From Sphaerosporella brunnea (taxonomy: Eukaryota > Ascomycota > Pezizomycetes > Pezizales > Pyronemataceae), in NCBI GenBank assembly GCA_008704415.1, contig VXIS01000111.1:62001-126000 (forward strand): a DNA stretch of 64,000 nucleotides. The letters run 5' to 3'. Shown piece after piece: positions 46,901-58,693 of this stretch. The notes under the pieces are model-generated. The model was not told the origin of the DNA, did not search any database, and worked only from the letters and a program-made list of their open reading frames with translations. Made by a program: the position numbers and the translations under genes. The stretch's first letter is position 1, and each line of letters begins with the position of its first letter.

Positions 46901-48850
46901 GGGGCAGCATCAACACGCGGGGCTGCGGTAGGGACTGGCGTGAGTGGCCAGCGCCACTTCGCGCGAATGTACAGATTGACTGGGAGGGCGGTGAGCCCAG
47001 TTTCCACAACCCTTCGTATTCACTGTGGCGGGTTATGTACAGTTCAAGCAGCTCCAGGCAGCGCCGCCCCATAGCCGGATGTGCGGGTCAGCGAGCGATG
47101 TAGTGCGTACTGCCCCAACATTCAATATATCCATGCGGGCGTAGACCAGTACAGGTTCGCCGTCGGCGCTACATGCTCAATCTGGATGTGGCGAAACGCG
47201 GCCGTCACTCTAAAGCTCTGGGTCAACGACACTACACTGGAAGGGCTCGGATTGAACGCTAATTGCGTGAATTAAACGGACGCTGTTCATAATGGCGTCT
47301 TTGAAGTTGAGACAAATGGAGCTTAACTACAAGGTATATTTTGTTGACGCCGGTAGAAATGGACAACCTCGCAAAACAGCCGGCGTATTCGCCCTTGCAG
47401 TCTGGTGCATGGATGCGCCGCGGACGCAGACCTTTTTGCGGTTGATGGCTTTGCGCATGTGCATGAGTATGGTATGGCTGATGATCGCCACGGTGTGGGA
47501 GCATGACAACTGCAGCAGTGTCTTACGCTTGGCTCGTCCCGGATCTTGGTTGCTTGTGGCTATCACATCCGTGATCCATGATTGTCGCCGGATCACCGCA
47601 ATTGACCTCGCGAATCCGAAGTGTCAATGTGGATGCCACTTCGGCTGGTAGAAGATGGGCGTTCCATTGCGGGGTATGAGATGTAAGATGCAACGACGCG
47701 CCAGGGGAAGCAACCTGCGAGAGCAAGGGTTCTGAAGTGGGTTTGCGAACAGGATGTTCTGCTGGGCGAAAGGGAACGTGATGGCAGATCAGGTTGAGAG
47801 CGGCCACAGATGCCGACGGCGACGCATTTTGACGCAAGTCCACTCCAGCAAACCGTCTTGAAGATAGAACGAGATTCCGCCGGTGTCCTCGTCAAATATT
47901 GACCCCGCTCCCCACCGCAATGGCTGGTCCTTAGCTCACAATATGTGGTTCCCATGATGGCTGCGAGCAACCGTTGGCTGGTGACATAATTAAACAGAAA
48001 CGCAACTCACTCCATCAAGATCGCGGCAGCCTTCTATTGGTTGAAGCAGACCCATATAACACCACGGGCAAGACGGGGGTCCGAGGAGGCGGAGGATATA
48101 GCAGAGCAGAGTACTCCTGCTGGGGCCGCGGGAGAAATGACGGGTTAGGGTGACCATAATGCCGTACAGGGGGTTGATTCGGGGGTTGAAGGAGCGCTCG
48201 ACCTCTCTTCGGGTCTTTCAGACCTATCCGACAGGTCGCCGCGCTTAACACTGACACAGGTCGTTGATATTGCACTGCAACATCGCCCGGGTGCACCAGG
48301 TGGGCGTGAAAATGCGATCTTTGCTATCGGACTCGACTAAATCTCGAGTCCGTCCTCCGCCGGCCCGGGCTCGCGAGTCCTGCTGGATAATTGCACGAGC
48401 GGACTCGAGAGTGCCCTGGAGTCCGCTCCATCGCAAATGGGACATCTCTGACGCGACGACGTCTGTAAACATGTATGGTTCTGTAAGGGAATGTTACTCG
48501 ATGTCACTTTTGAAGGAACGTGGCCCGTCTCGGCGCGCATTGATGTTCATGAGCCAGTCCATCCAATAGTCGTCTTCGACGGGTTGTAGATGTTAATTCT
48601 TTTTTGCATCGGATCGGGATGTACTTCACCGAAGCCGACTCCGCGCTCCGTTTACATGTGGAGTGACGGCCTTCGGGGTTGGGTCGAGTTGTTGCCGGTG
48701 ATGTGGGTCGAACGTATGGCGGCGGTAGGGTTACGCGTAGGGTCGTGGCCTCCGCGCCAAGCTAACTTTCACCTCTTACCCAACCTCACGTCTCGTCTCA
48801 CCTACATAACACACAACACGCTCGCCGCTTGCACATTCATCACAGCCAAG
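43908..48850. other. Long stretch without a supported gene
   Basis: No family is recognised in any frame. At about 46313-46372 there is a short GGCTCGAG-rich block with TAGTCATGGACGC... on the left and GGCTCATCACGA on the right, probably a remnant of the GAGCC-rich hAT-like family. At about 48320-48425 GACTCGAG/GAGCGGACTCGAG words recur that also appear at 54495-54545. Frames at 46627-47103 and 47292-47651 are open but unrecognised. Confidence 0.4.
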
Positions 48851-50704
48851 ATGACCCTCCCACGCAGCACCATAAGGCTGCGCCGCCACGAACAACGCCT
48901 GTCCGGAGCGGTCACCGCTACCTCTATTGTGCGTCCCAGCGTCAAGGAATGCCATATGATCACCGAATACCGTATGAAGGCGCCAGTCCTTGTCGCGACC
49001 AGAGAGTTCTCGCTGTTTCGGGGAAGCCGCTCAACCGCAAACCATGAACAGCAGGTAGATGATGCCGCACCCTGGCTTTTCCCATGCTGACACGCAGATC
49101 AGCAGATTATCACCGTTCCTGGCGCCTTGCGCCAGTTGAGCTCTGCAGCCGGCTCAAACCGTCGCTCCCAGCCGAGTTGGAAGCTTGTCAACCAGATCCG
49201 GAAGGATATGAAGAACTTGCGCCTTGAAATGGAGACGGCGGTGTCCGGGCTCACGAAAAGCAATGCGTCTTTGCAGAAGGAGGTCGAACAGCTGACTGCT
49301 CGCAACTCTGACTTGCAACAGGAGATCATCGAATTAAGGGAGGAGATTACCGAATTAAAGGCAAGCAACAAAGGGTTGCAGAACGAGGTTGAACGGTTGA
49401 CTACTCGAAACTCTCAGCTGCTACAAGAGGTCGAACGTTTGACTGCTCACAGCACTGAGTTGCAGAAGGAGATTGCCGGATTGAAGGAGATCAACGCAGA
49501 GTTGCAGAAGGAGATTGCCGGATTGAAGGAGATCAACGCAGAGTTACAGAAGGAGATTGCCGGATTGAAGGAGATCAACGCAGAGTTGCAGAAGGAGATT
49601 GCCGGATTGAAGGAGATCAACGCAGAGTCGCAGAAGGAGATTGCCGGATTGAAGGAGATCAACGCAGAGTTGCAGAAGGAGATTGCCGGATTGAAGGAGA
49701 TCAACGCAGAGTCGCAGAAGGAGATTGCCGGATTGAAGGAGATCAACGCAGAGTCGCAGAAGGAAATTGCCGGATTGAAGGAGATCAACGCAGAGTCGCA
49801 GAAGGAGATTGCCGGATTGAAGGAGATCAACGCAGAGTCGCAGAAGGAAATTGAACGGTTGACCACTCGAAACTCTCAATTGCAGCAGCAGATTACCGGA
49901 TTGAAGGCCAGCAACAAAGAGTTGCAAGCATCCAATGCAACCCTCGTCGATCACATGCGAATTGTCAGCACACACACGCTAGAACCAGTAATTTACATGT
50001 CGTTATTCCGGAACTGGCTGAAAGAGAGCGTCGCGCGCCAGCTTCCGCCCGAGATAGGTCGGAGCATCCTTGATCGGTTGAATAAGCCTGGGAAACACAC
50101 CGCTCCACCCTCCATTGACGGCTCAAAGCCGGCTGGAAACAACAACGGCCGGCGTCCGGACGAAATGTATAAAGATCTAGTCATCGGAATCGAACCAATC
50201 TGCGCGTCTGTGGCCCATATGACCGTGCAAAAGTTCCGGGAGATCATCGACCATGCTGACAAGATGCGTTCCCGCCGCAACCAAGCGGCGCACTCCGTTT
50301 TGCCGGAGGATGTATGCCTCGCAATCCTGCATTCGCCTTCGCAGATCAGGCGGGACCTCATGGCAATGCGCTTCGAAGAGTTCTGGCGCGTGACTCCCGA
50401 TGAGTATCAGGCTTTGCCAAAAGCGGAGAAAAAGCGGATAAGTGAGCAGCGAATGGAAAATGGTACGTAACAGCATGATGCGGAGAGACCAAGTGCTGAT
50501 ATAAGTGCTACAGCCGACGACGAAGTTCTGGAGCAGCTCTGCAACGCGCTCCGCCAGCAGTTTCCGAATGCGGAAAAGGAGTCGTTGCAATCCGCCAGCG
50601 AGATAGTAGACGGCGATGACCACAACGATGAAGATCTTGACTCGGAGGACGACCAGGGCCAACCCCATGGCGGGGACGATGATGCTCCGAAGGGCGCGGA
50701 TTAG
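48851..50704 (+). CDS. Coiled-coil protein with nine 14-residue repeats and a HEPN-like motif, three exons
   Basis: Predicted 583 aa. Exons are 48851-49054, 49106-50462 and 50514-50704. Both introns are 51 bp: the first has GTAGAT...AGCAG with GCTGAC upstream, the second GTACGT...GCTGAT...CTACAG, and both preserve frame. The N-terminal ~95 residues are unrecognised. A coiled coil (roughly residues 105-355) contains nine tandem copies of (L/S)QKEIAGLKEINAE encoded by 42-bp repeats. Leu or Ser and Leu fall at d, Ile and Asn at a, as in parallel dimers. The C-terminal domain has a compact helical look, with R459-N-Q-A-A-H464 (the RNxxxH pattern of HEPN RNases). Exon 3 encodes an acidic tail (DGDDHNDEDLDSEDDQGQ). 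I do not recognise the full-length family; the nuclease idea is inference from one motif. Confidence 0.75.
49460..49837 (+). repeat. 42-bp coding minisatellite, nine units
   Basis: Nine contiguous 42-bp units (378 bp) lie in exon 2, each encoding (L/S)QKEIAGLKEINAE. Units are nearly identical. Most variation is at the first codon (TTG, TTA or TCG), with the order L L L L S L S S S, plus GAG/GAA. This suggests recent copy-number change by slippage or unequal exchange. The 42-bp period keeps both the reading frame and the heptad phase. Confidence 0.97.
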
Positions 50705-53700
50705 GAGCCTGCTTTGCCCAAAACTGAGTTGGATGTGCCGGGGTGGCTTCCGTCGGCTTCTGGCTCCCAGGGATCTCGGAGGCCCTCTCTCGAGTTGTAG
50801 TGAAATTTTGATGCAGATCTGAACCTCAATAGAAATAATGATTGTCGTTCCTTTGGCCAAAGGCTGCTCGTGATGCGAGTGGTAACATTCCTCCCGGTCG
50901 GAGTTGTGACAATACGCGATGGTTCATAACCCATATGTTGGGGCCCCCCAGATGTGCAGAAACTGTGATGAGGGCCGATTTGGTGAAATGCCCAGCCTGC
51001 GGGATGTACATTGTAGCCACTCTTCAGCCGAGTTAGTGAAATACGGCGAGTTCTGTCAAGCCGCACGTTCCGGTGCCATGTCATGCACGCGCGATGGAAG
51101 TGTATCAGACTTAGCGTTCCGGATCGCGATCACGGACGCCTAGCATCTTGTTGGGGGAAGAACACGAGGTCCCGGAGGTGCCGCGTTGGTTTCGGGGGAG
51201 CATGCTCTCAGCTTCATTCAGGTGTGCGGCCTGTCCCAATCCCCGTTGCGGCGGCCATGGCGAGCTGTCGGTGGTAACACCACACACTACGCATCTTTTG
51301 GCCTGTGTTGCGACGGCGCCGATTAACATGTTCATTGTCCTTGGGAGACCGGACAACCCAAATTCCTCAGCAATCTGCCTTTTATTCAAGTTGCCATATT
51401 CAATCCCTTCGCCTGCAAAATCCCAGCGGAGCGATGGACACGAGCCGGGGCGGCTAGCGTCAACGCCTGGTGCGCCGAGCAAGAGATGACCGGATCCCGC
51501 TGAACTATGAGCTCGGGCGGGCTCGAAAGACGGTAATTTGTCGGAAATATCTCACGGCATCAAGCCGCTCTGTTCGGCAATGGTGAACAACGTCCGCAGA
51601 CTACCAACCTTCAAGCAACCACGGATGTTACTGCGACTCCTCGGGACCTTTGTGAGCCCCGGCTGACCTTGCAACCGACACCTGCTTCTGTGGACGGCGA
51701 TTCCCTTGCCTCGCACGAACAGCGAGGTATCACCTCGCTCTCTACGCATCACGTGTTGCCTGTGAAGAGCTATTCTGCGTGTATGTTTGGATATTGACAA
51801 GTCCATCCGCGGACCATGCACACCGGGATATATCGTTACAAAAACACGGAGTCGCGTGATGGAGGAGTCACACAGCACGCTATTGCCGTCCAGGCACTGC
51901 GTGGAGCACACCGAAGTGCATGCATGGCAAACGTCGCAGAAGAACACGCGGGCGGAACAGCCAGGGAGGTGTGGATGTCGAGGGTATAGCTGGACAGGTT
52001 GCAGCGATTCATAGGGGCCGTGATGCCTCGGACGCCGAGGCTGTTCGGAACACCTCTTCAGGGCCGGCGGATGTCCCAGAGTGTGATCTGTCCGCGTATC
52101 CAACCTACAGACCATGGACACCACGCCGGAATGCAATCCGACGCCCCCACCGGCGATGCTTCCGCCGACTCCACCAGCAGTAGGTAAAGACGCGGGAGAC
52201 CTGCACCGCGCACGAACCCACCTCCGGCCACCCCTTTGCTCACCAACGGACCCGGCAGCGGAAACCAGCCTGCCCGCGATGTGCAAAGGTCAACTTGTCA
52301 GCTCACTGTTAGAGTTCGAAGCAGCCGTGGCGAACTGTGCAGTCATGAAACACTGTACAACCCATCCGCAGTGTCAAGAGAAGAAAGTTGGTGATCATCC
52401 AGCAGGACACGGTCAATCATGAAGTGCTCGGTCTCAGATTGTTCTTTCCATATCCACGGCAGCGATTCCACGACCAAACGGTGTGTTGTTGGTTGCACAA
52501 TTGTGGAAGCAATCCAATTGAAATACAGCGTCCGGTGAAGAACATTGCGTCACAGTGCTCCACTACCGCCTGTAAAGGTAGCAGTGACATATGACTCTGC
52601 TTGGCGTGCAAAAGTAGAGGGTTAAGGAAGGAGTATTGGCATTTCAGGCAAGGAACAGGTTGAGCGATATCGGCGACTGCCAGCGGTTATTGTGCACCTA
52701 GCAGCGAGTAATCCTGGCGTATTATATCAACGTCTTGTCGATGAGGAAGCAAAGGCCTTTCAGCGATTGTTTGAGTGTATTATGCCCAGCCAAATGTCCT
52801 GGCGGTACATGCCACATCTGGTTGCTGTCGATGGTACTCGCCTAGCGGTAGCATCATTCAACTGTGGGAATCAATTGTGATAATCACAGTGTTCCCCTCG
52901 CATTGGCTGTGGAGAGGTTGGAGGTCGCTGGAAATGGTTTCTATCCCAGCTGTGCGAAGCTATGCCAGACTTGGATCAAGATGAAACCACGGTTATTTTC
53001 GATCTGGACAAAGTGTGGAGAGGCGTTCGGGTAGGTAGGTGAAGTCAAGGTTAGTTGATCAGGAGCAAGCGAGGGTCGAGCCTCGGGGTCTATCTGGTTC
53101 CACCACCCCACCTCACTCGCACCTGTGTACAACCCTATATACAACCCTACACAAAGAGCGACAGGCCTCAGAAAATTTGTCGGAGATCATCGGTCGTGCT
53201 TTCTGGGTCGGAAACGAATTTGGCATTCAGCCACGCACGAGTTTGTGTCTTGCAACTCGCACTGCTGAGGGGACACTGGGGGATGCAACAGCAAAGCTGA
53301 AAGATACTGACTGAAATGCCTACATCTACATGATGCGTATTAAGCCTGTGTGGTCCGCGCCGCCGTTGATAACAGCTCGTGGACAGGGTCACCATACATA
53401 CAATATTGTGTTGGCGGTCGCGTCCAGAAGATCGAAAAATGGTTGGCCGTGGGTCTGACCTGAGTCATTCAAGCTTGCTAGATCGCACGGTGTGGTCCCC
53501 AGGGCCTTCGGTGGACTCTCAGACCTACAACCACCTACCCTCCACTCTCAAACGCCAACTTCGTCCCGTTAACCTCAGGAATGTCAGTCAACCAACAGCA
53601 CGCGTTCAGCGCACGTACGGCAGAAGATCGGATGCGACTTCCAATTAAAAATTCATTGGGCGAGCGGGTAAAGCGCCGCCTCCATTTCTTACTGCTGTTG

Positions 53701-54927
53701 TATAACGTGTCTCCAGATACATTCCACAAAACGCAGCATCAGTTGACAGACAACCTCATTGTATACCGTCTTTCTCTGCATCCTTCAGATACTACTTCGT
53801 GACGAGTTGCAGTGACCGCTCGCAGACAGTAGAGGCAGACGTTGCTGCAATGTTTGGAAACATTGGGCGACGAGTGCAGGCCAGTAACAACGCATCAGGC
53901 AGCTTGGAGGCATCCGAGAGTGCACGATATTTATGCGGACCCCCAGTGGTCATCAGGACCGAGCCTCTTCACCGGCGGAAGCTCAATGAGCACTGATTCG
54001 CGAATCTCGCGAGAATGGCACAAGATTACCTTGCAACATGTGCCTCAAGCGTACCCTCCGAGCAACGTTTCGCAGCAGCCGGTGACATGATCAACAACAG
54101 GGGGAACCGGCTTCTCGAAGAGAACAGTAGCGTTCCTCTACTGCTTAAGCATTGGTTCAAGCAGACGGATCTGGGAAAAATGGGGGTATGAGGAGGCGGA
54201 GAAAGGACTAGTGTTGGCTGTTGAAACTACGGACGCCACCGCGGGCACAGATACCAACCACTCTGAGTTTCCATGATGCAGCGGAGGCTGTTGAATCAGA
54301 CATCAAAGCTGCCTTAAACACCTCTTCTGGCCTCGCATACGTATCAGACTGATCTGCCCACCTTATACTATCATAGATAATCTACATTGCCTTGCAACAG
54401 CTTCCGCGTGTGTTCAAATGTCATTTTGTATGGCGGATTCGAGCTTTACCAAGTTCATACTTCCTCGGCTCAGGCTAACGAGTTGAGCGTGAAAATCTCA
54501 CGAGCGGACTCGAGTCTACCCCTAGGTCGACTCGAGTGCGCTCGTTCGCGCTACTGGGATGATTGCAAGTTAGCCATAGTGGACCTGCCGGATTCTATTT
54601 GGCGTCCGGTAATGGACAGGGCTTTGCACGGCACAATGAGGGTCGCAAAACGCTGAAGAACCATGCTGTTCCAAGCTTCACACCCTTCACTGTCCAAGCA
54701 CTTAGGAGTTCTTGAGAGGATGTGCAGCATCGTTTGGTTGGATGGAGCAGTGATTCGGCAGGGTCCGTAACTACGTTCAGTGCCACTCATTATACAGTTG
54801 CTAGTGCGGCTGGTAGCTGGACGTGCGGCCGCTAACAGATCAACAAAATTCCGTGTGGATATGTAGTTGCTTCAATAAGCGAACTAGACAGACATCCCCA
54901 CGGTTTCAGGTCCGAATTATTCCTCCA
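50705..54927. other. Gene-free or decayed stretch
   Basis: About 51570-52420 holds coding-like plus-strand pieces in different frames (QTTNLQATTDVTATPRDLCE, SSGPADVPECDLSAYP, CNPTPPPAMLPPTPPAVG, EAAVANCAVMKHCTTHPQC), perhaps a decayed gene, but I cannot build a model. 54480-54560 has ACGAGCGGACTCGAG and CGACTCGAGTGCGCTCGT words shared with 48.3-48.4 kb. Nothing else is recognised. Confidence 0.35.
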
Positions 54928-54929
54928 TA

Positions 54930-55104
54930 CGGTAGAGTCTCTATATAGGCATACGTTCTAGACTGCTGGGGCTTATGATTATCAAGTGAAAATTATTATA
55001 GAGAGAGTGGCTTGTCCTATACACAATCGGTCGGGACCGGCAACCCATATCCGTATAGGGCGGATAGTCTAATATGACCGTATTCTTATATAGAGACTCT
55101 ACTG
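54930..55104. mobile_element. MITE of Tc1/mariner-pogo type (175 bp)
   Basis: The left end begins CGGTAGAGTCTCTATATAG and the inverted right end CAGTAGAGTCTCTATATAA; over 26 bp the ends match at 23 positions. Each side is flanked by TA (54928-54929 and 55105-55106), the duplication used by the Tc1/mariner/pogo superfamily. The AGTAGAGTCTC terminus recalls fungal pogo/Fot elements. It is too short to encode a transposase and so is non-autonomous. Confidence 0.85.
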
Positions 55105-55106
55105 TA

Positions 55107-56896
55107 CTACCTATCGTCATTCGCAGCAGCCGAACCTGCATCCCGTCGGCTCGCGGGCAGGCGCTCGACACCGGACTGGAGCCATTCCCGAGCTGTCCAA
55201 TTGTGTTGGACAAAAATCAGGGTCACACTCGCAGGGGAACTGCATTTCGCAGTTACTTACATTGTATACAGGTTTGATATTCGTACAGATCGCTCAGAGA
55301 GGTCCGTCAGCGCTGATGAGGAGTTCTGAACAGCCATGGCAGCTGAATGTGCACCATCTATGAATCTCTGTACCGTCTCGCGCTGTGCCCTCAACATCGG
55401 ACTGAGTATCCGCCCCCCTGCCGGAATCATAGTCATGAATGGCGTCCGGGCGCTGCTTTCATGGAACTTGCTCGCGAAGACATATTACTCTTTTATGGCA
55501 AAAGGCGATGTAAGGTGAGCTCCGTTTCCCTCGGCGTGTGCGGCTTCCACCTGCTTCGTGGAGAGTATCTGGACGCAGGAAATCACGCCAGTTCTCAGAC
55601 TTACGCCATTCTCCACTTATTTTCTTGTGGAACACCTGCATCACATCGCCCTCTTCGTCAGCCAGACTCGGAACAGCTGCCCGCTAGCCGAATATTTCAT
55701 CGACGCCGAACCCACTGCTGACAGGCACCGCCGCCATGCTCAAATTTTTGTACTGGGGCGCGTCTGGTCGGGATGAACGCGAGTACGGGAGATGAGAGTT
55801 TGATGGGGGTACGGGTGTTGTTCGAGTTGGTTCAGATGGGGCTTGATGTGGGGAGATATCTAATACATGCTCGCGGAGCACAGTGTTGCGGCGTATTCTT
55901 AAGCGCGGCTTCAGCTGCTTGGACTGGTAGTAGACACGAGCCGAGCAGGCTCAAGTCAATAGCTCGAGCCCCAAGCTGGACCCTACTGGATCCGGCCGAA
56001 TTACGAGCTCGAGCTGCGTTGAAGGATGGTACGTCCGGCTTGAACTTTGTTTGAGCTTCTACATATTGTTGCGTTCATTCCGTGGACGTACCTTGTCTGG
56101 ATGTTCTGCTTGCTTGCTAGCGCCTGTATTTTGAGCTCGTCGTAATCCAGTCAGCGTCTGATCTCATCATCTATACTGCTGACTTCACCACCACGGGACG
56201 ATTTTGTGGAATTCTGGAACTTCTGGATGGTATATTACGCAGTCGCGCGCGCTCCTGCCATTTCGCGTCTATCTCATCGTCCGTTGCGAATATATATATA
56301 CTCACCTTAATCCAGGCCTCGCACCTGGACGATTTGGCTGCTGGGCTTCCCATCTTACGGTTGAAGTCAAAGCCTGAGTTCTTTGGGCGAGCAGCCGATG
56401 GATGCGAGCTCTGGTCATCGGTGGGGAGTTTATTGCGAAGTTGCCAACCATTCACCTGCAGTCGTGGGTGGTGTGTTTCGTTAATGGTTTGTGCATAGTG
56501 ATGAACACAGGCCGAGCCGAGCCGAGCCATGAAGAAGGCTTGAGCCAGCTCGGCGTGGTAGAGCATGTGCATGTCAAGCCGAGTCGAGACTGAAAAGCTC
56601 AAACTTAGGCCTGAACTGATGTACAATTGAGGATATACGAGCGGCAAAATAACCTGGTTGCACACAGCGACATTAGAGACGTCGCTATAGTAGAATATAT
56701 CCCATAGAGGTGATCCGGAATCAAAGCCGTCTGGATGAGTTTGCTGCTCTGCTCTGCGTCCACGCCCTCGCTTCGCCCTCGTGAGCTATAGGAAAGAGCG
56801 TACAAATCGGAAGACATTAATTGAGGCCTTATCCGGCCATCATCCTGCGTCGTTGCTGCTGCACGCAGGGGTTCGCCCGCAGGTTCTAAGTTGCCC
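55107..56896. other. No recognised gene; two GAGCC-rich hAT-like ends
   Basis: TAGTAGACACGAGCCGAGCAGG at 55927 and TAGTGATGAACACAGGCCGAGCC at 56497 match the terminal motif of the hAT-like element at 15272, both in the same orientation. GAGCC/GGCTCGA words follow each. I found no matching inverted right ends within this stretch, so these are fragments. 56600-56780 is related to 33470-33640. Confidence 0.45.
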
Positions 56897-56898
56897 TA

Positions 56899-58200
56899 GG
56901 GTACAAGATTTTGGTGTGGTGTGGTTTAAAGGGCACCACAAAAGCGTGTTACGTAGTTTAAATGTCACACCGCGGTGTCAAAGTCGTGCCGTTTAAACTA
57001 CAAAAGCTGTTATCGTCGTGGCATAGTAAAATTGTGGTGCCAAATACACCACGCGGAGTGTCAAAGCCACGATGAAAAGAGGGGTCACGACAAATTCGTG
57101 CCAAAGAAACCACACAGTGCGTGCTCGCAACGTCACGATAAACGGCACAGCGAATCAAGTGAAGCAGACGAATTCGCCACGACGAACGACACCACATTTG
57201 GAGGAGAGTTAAGCCCATTTGAGGGGACGGGAGGTTCCGCTGTTGTCCCATATTTAAATTTCCGCCCTTCCGCTTCTCCACCCTTTCTTTCCCTCATCCT
57301 TTATCAGCATCACCAATCATCGTTCATCAGCCATCACTCTGCTTGCTTCGTTCTCCACCCTTTGTTTGCCTGCTTGTTCCTGTTGCCATTCACTTACTTT
57401 CGGCTGCACCTCTCTGTGCTCATCGCAATGACTGTGTGTGCCTCTCCCAGTCGTCGGCTTCACCAATGACCACAGTTTGAACGAAACGACCGTCCTGCAT
57501 ACGGGTGAGTTTCCATGCGCAGCAAAACAGTCAATTCCGCTGACACCGTGCTGCTTCTAGAGCTCGCTGGCGTTAACAGGCAGCGGAACACAGCCGATCC
57601 CGCTACCCCATTCCCGCTGCTGCCCCCTTCAGTTATGCTTTTGCTGAACTTAGCTGACTTTTCCCACACCCAGGACTTCTACAAACGAAACAAACCTCCC
57701 TGCATTGTATCGATCCCTTCACTATCTCCTTACAAGGAAGTCCGGCTATGTTTTAGAACGCGGTGGTATTTGTGGTGGTTTATGATGGTGACGTTTGGTG
57801 CACGGACTGTGGTGGGAGTCGTCGTGTCAAATGTAGTGGGGCTTGTCTTTATCCTGCAGATCGTCTATATTGAACAATTCACGTGGCATCCATCGTGACT
57901 AGCATCGTGGCGTTTATCGTGGCATTTTTGCACGAACTCGTAGTGTAAAGGCCACGAACTCGTGGTTTAAAAGACACGAATTTGTAGTTTGAAAGACACG
58001 AACGGCGTAGTATGAAAGACACGAATTTGTAGTATGAAAGACACGAACTTGTAGTTTGAAAGACACGAATTTGCAGTATAAAGGACACGAATACTGTGGT
58101 GACGCGCCATATAATGCTTTGGTGGGTGGGTGTCACTATAGGCGGCACCACAGATGGCACCATATACGTCCTGCCGTTTACACTACAAATTATTGAACCC
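56899..58200. mobile_element. Probable TA-flanked DNA element with CACGA subterminal repeats
   Basis: The left end GGGTACAAGATTTTG and the inverted right end GGGTTCAATAATTTG are similar, and similarity continues loosely (GTG, TAAA, GGC). TA lies on each side within CCCTAGGG (56894-56901 and 58198-58205). Inside the right end is a tandem array at about 57935-58095 of AAAGACACGAATTTGTAGTTTG-like ~22-24-bp units. The left end carries scattered CACGA/GTTTAAA words of the same kind. The middle has a TATA-like ATATTTAAATTT (about 57251) followed by CT-rich DNA and a frame at 57515-57898, all unrecognised. It is possibly non-autonomous, perhaps carrying a captured host fragment. Confidence 0.5.
57935..58095 (+). 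repeat. ~22-24-bp tandem array (AAAGACACGAATTTGTAG type)
   Basis: Seven to eight imperfect units containing (A/G)(A/G)ACACGAA(C/T)T(T/C)GTAGT(T/A)TGAAAG lie near the right end of the putative element. Confidence 0.85.
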
Positions 58201-58202
58201 TA

Positions 58203-58590
58203 GGGATGCAAAGCGCAGACCAAGAACCGACTTACCAAGAACACGAGTGCGCCATTGTCTTAGGAAGATCAAAGCGACTGATTGTACCCCAGCTTCCTGA
58301 GTCCTCCTCACAAGCAGCGGCCTCTGAAGCAGCGATTTAAGGTGATGATGTCGTGAAATCCAGAAGTACCGAAGTTCAACCAGCCCAGAAAGCAAGCGAT
58401 GTCTGGGATACACCAGCCGAGGGTGCAACTACTCCTATTTATCTGACTCTCAGATTGCAGCGTGTCAGGCATAGCAATCATGGTGAGTCCCAGCGGCTCA
58501 ATGATGAGATTACCGCGATCTATGGGACCCCACGATTATTTGGTTGCTGCTATGCGTTCAGGCGGTTGAGTCGGTGTGAATTGTGTGATT
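58203..58590. other. Stretch 5' of the copia relic
   Basis: A frame at 58353-58622 is open (LNDEITAIYGTPRLFGCC...) but I cannot assign it. It may belong to the degraded copia gag that follows. Confidence 0.3.
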
Positions 58591-58693
58591 GGACTTGCTG
58601 CGACTCCATTCGTGAACAGTAGAGCACTCGCGGACTCCAGCCGTGGGACATAAGAGAATTATCTGAATGCAATCTTCATGTCAGGATTGCCAC

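Noticed and set aside
49055..49105. Exon 1 reading through (frame 48590-49090) as a separate gene
   Set aside because: The 51-bp intron joins it in frame to the coiled-coil exon, which otherwise lacks a proper start.
49447..49975. Two minus-strand open frames with perfect internal repeats
   Set aside because: They are shadows of the 42-bp coding minisatellite on the plus strand.
51552..52286. 244-codon minus-strand frame
   Set aside because: It is Cys/His/Arg-rich without domain resemblance; the plus strand here has more protein-like but broken segments.
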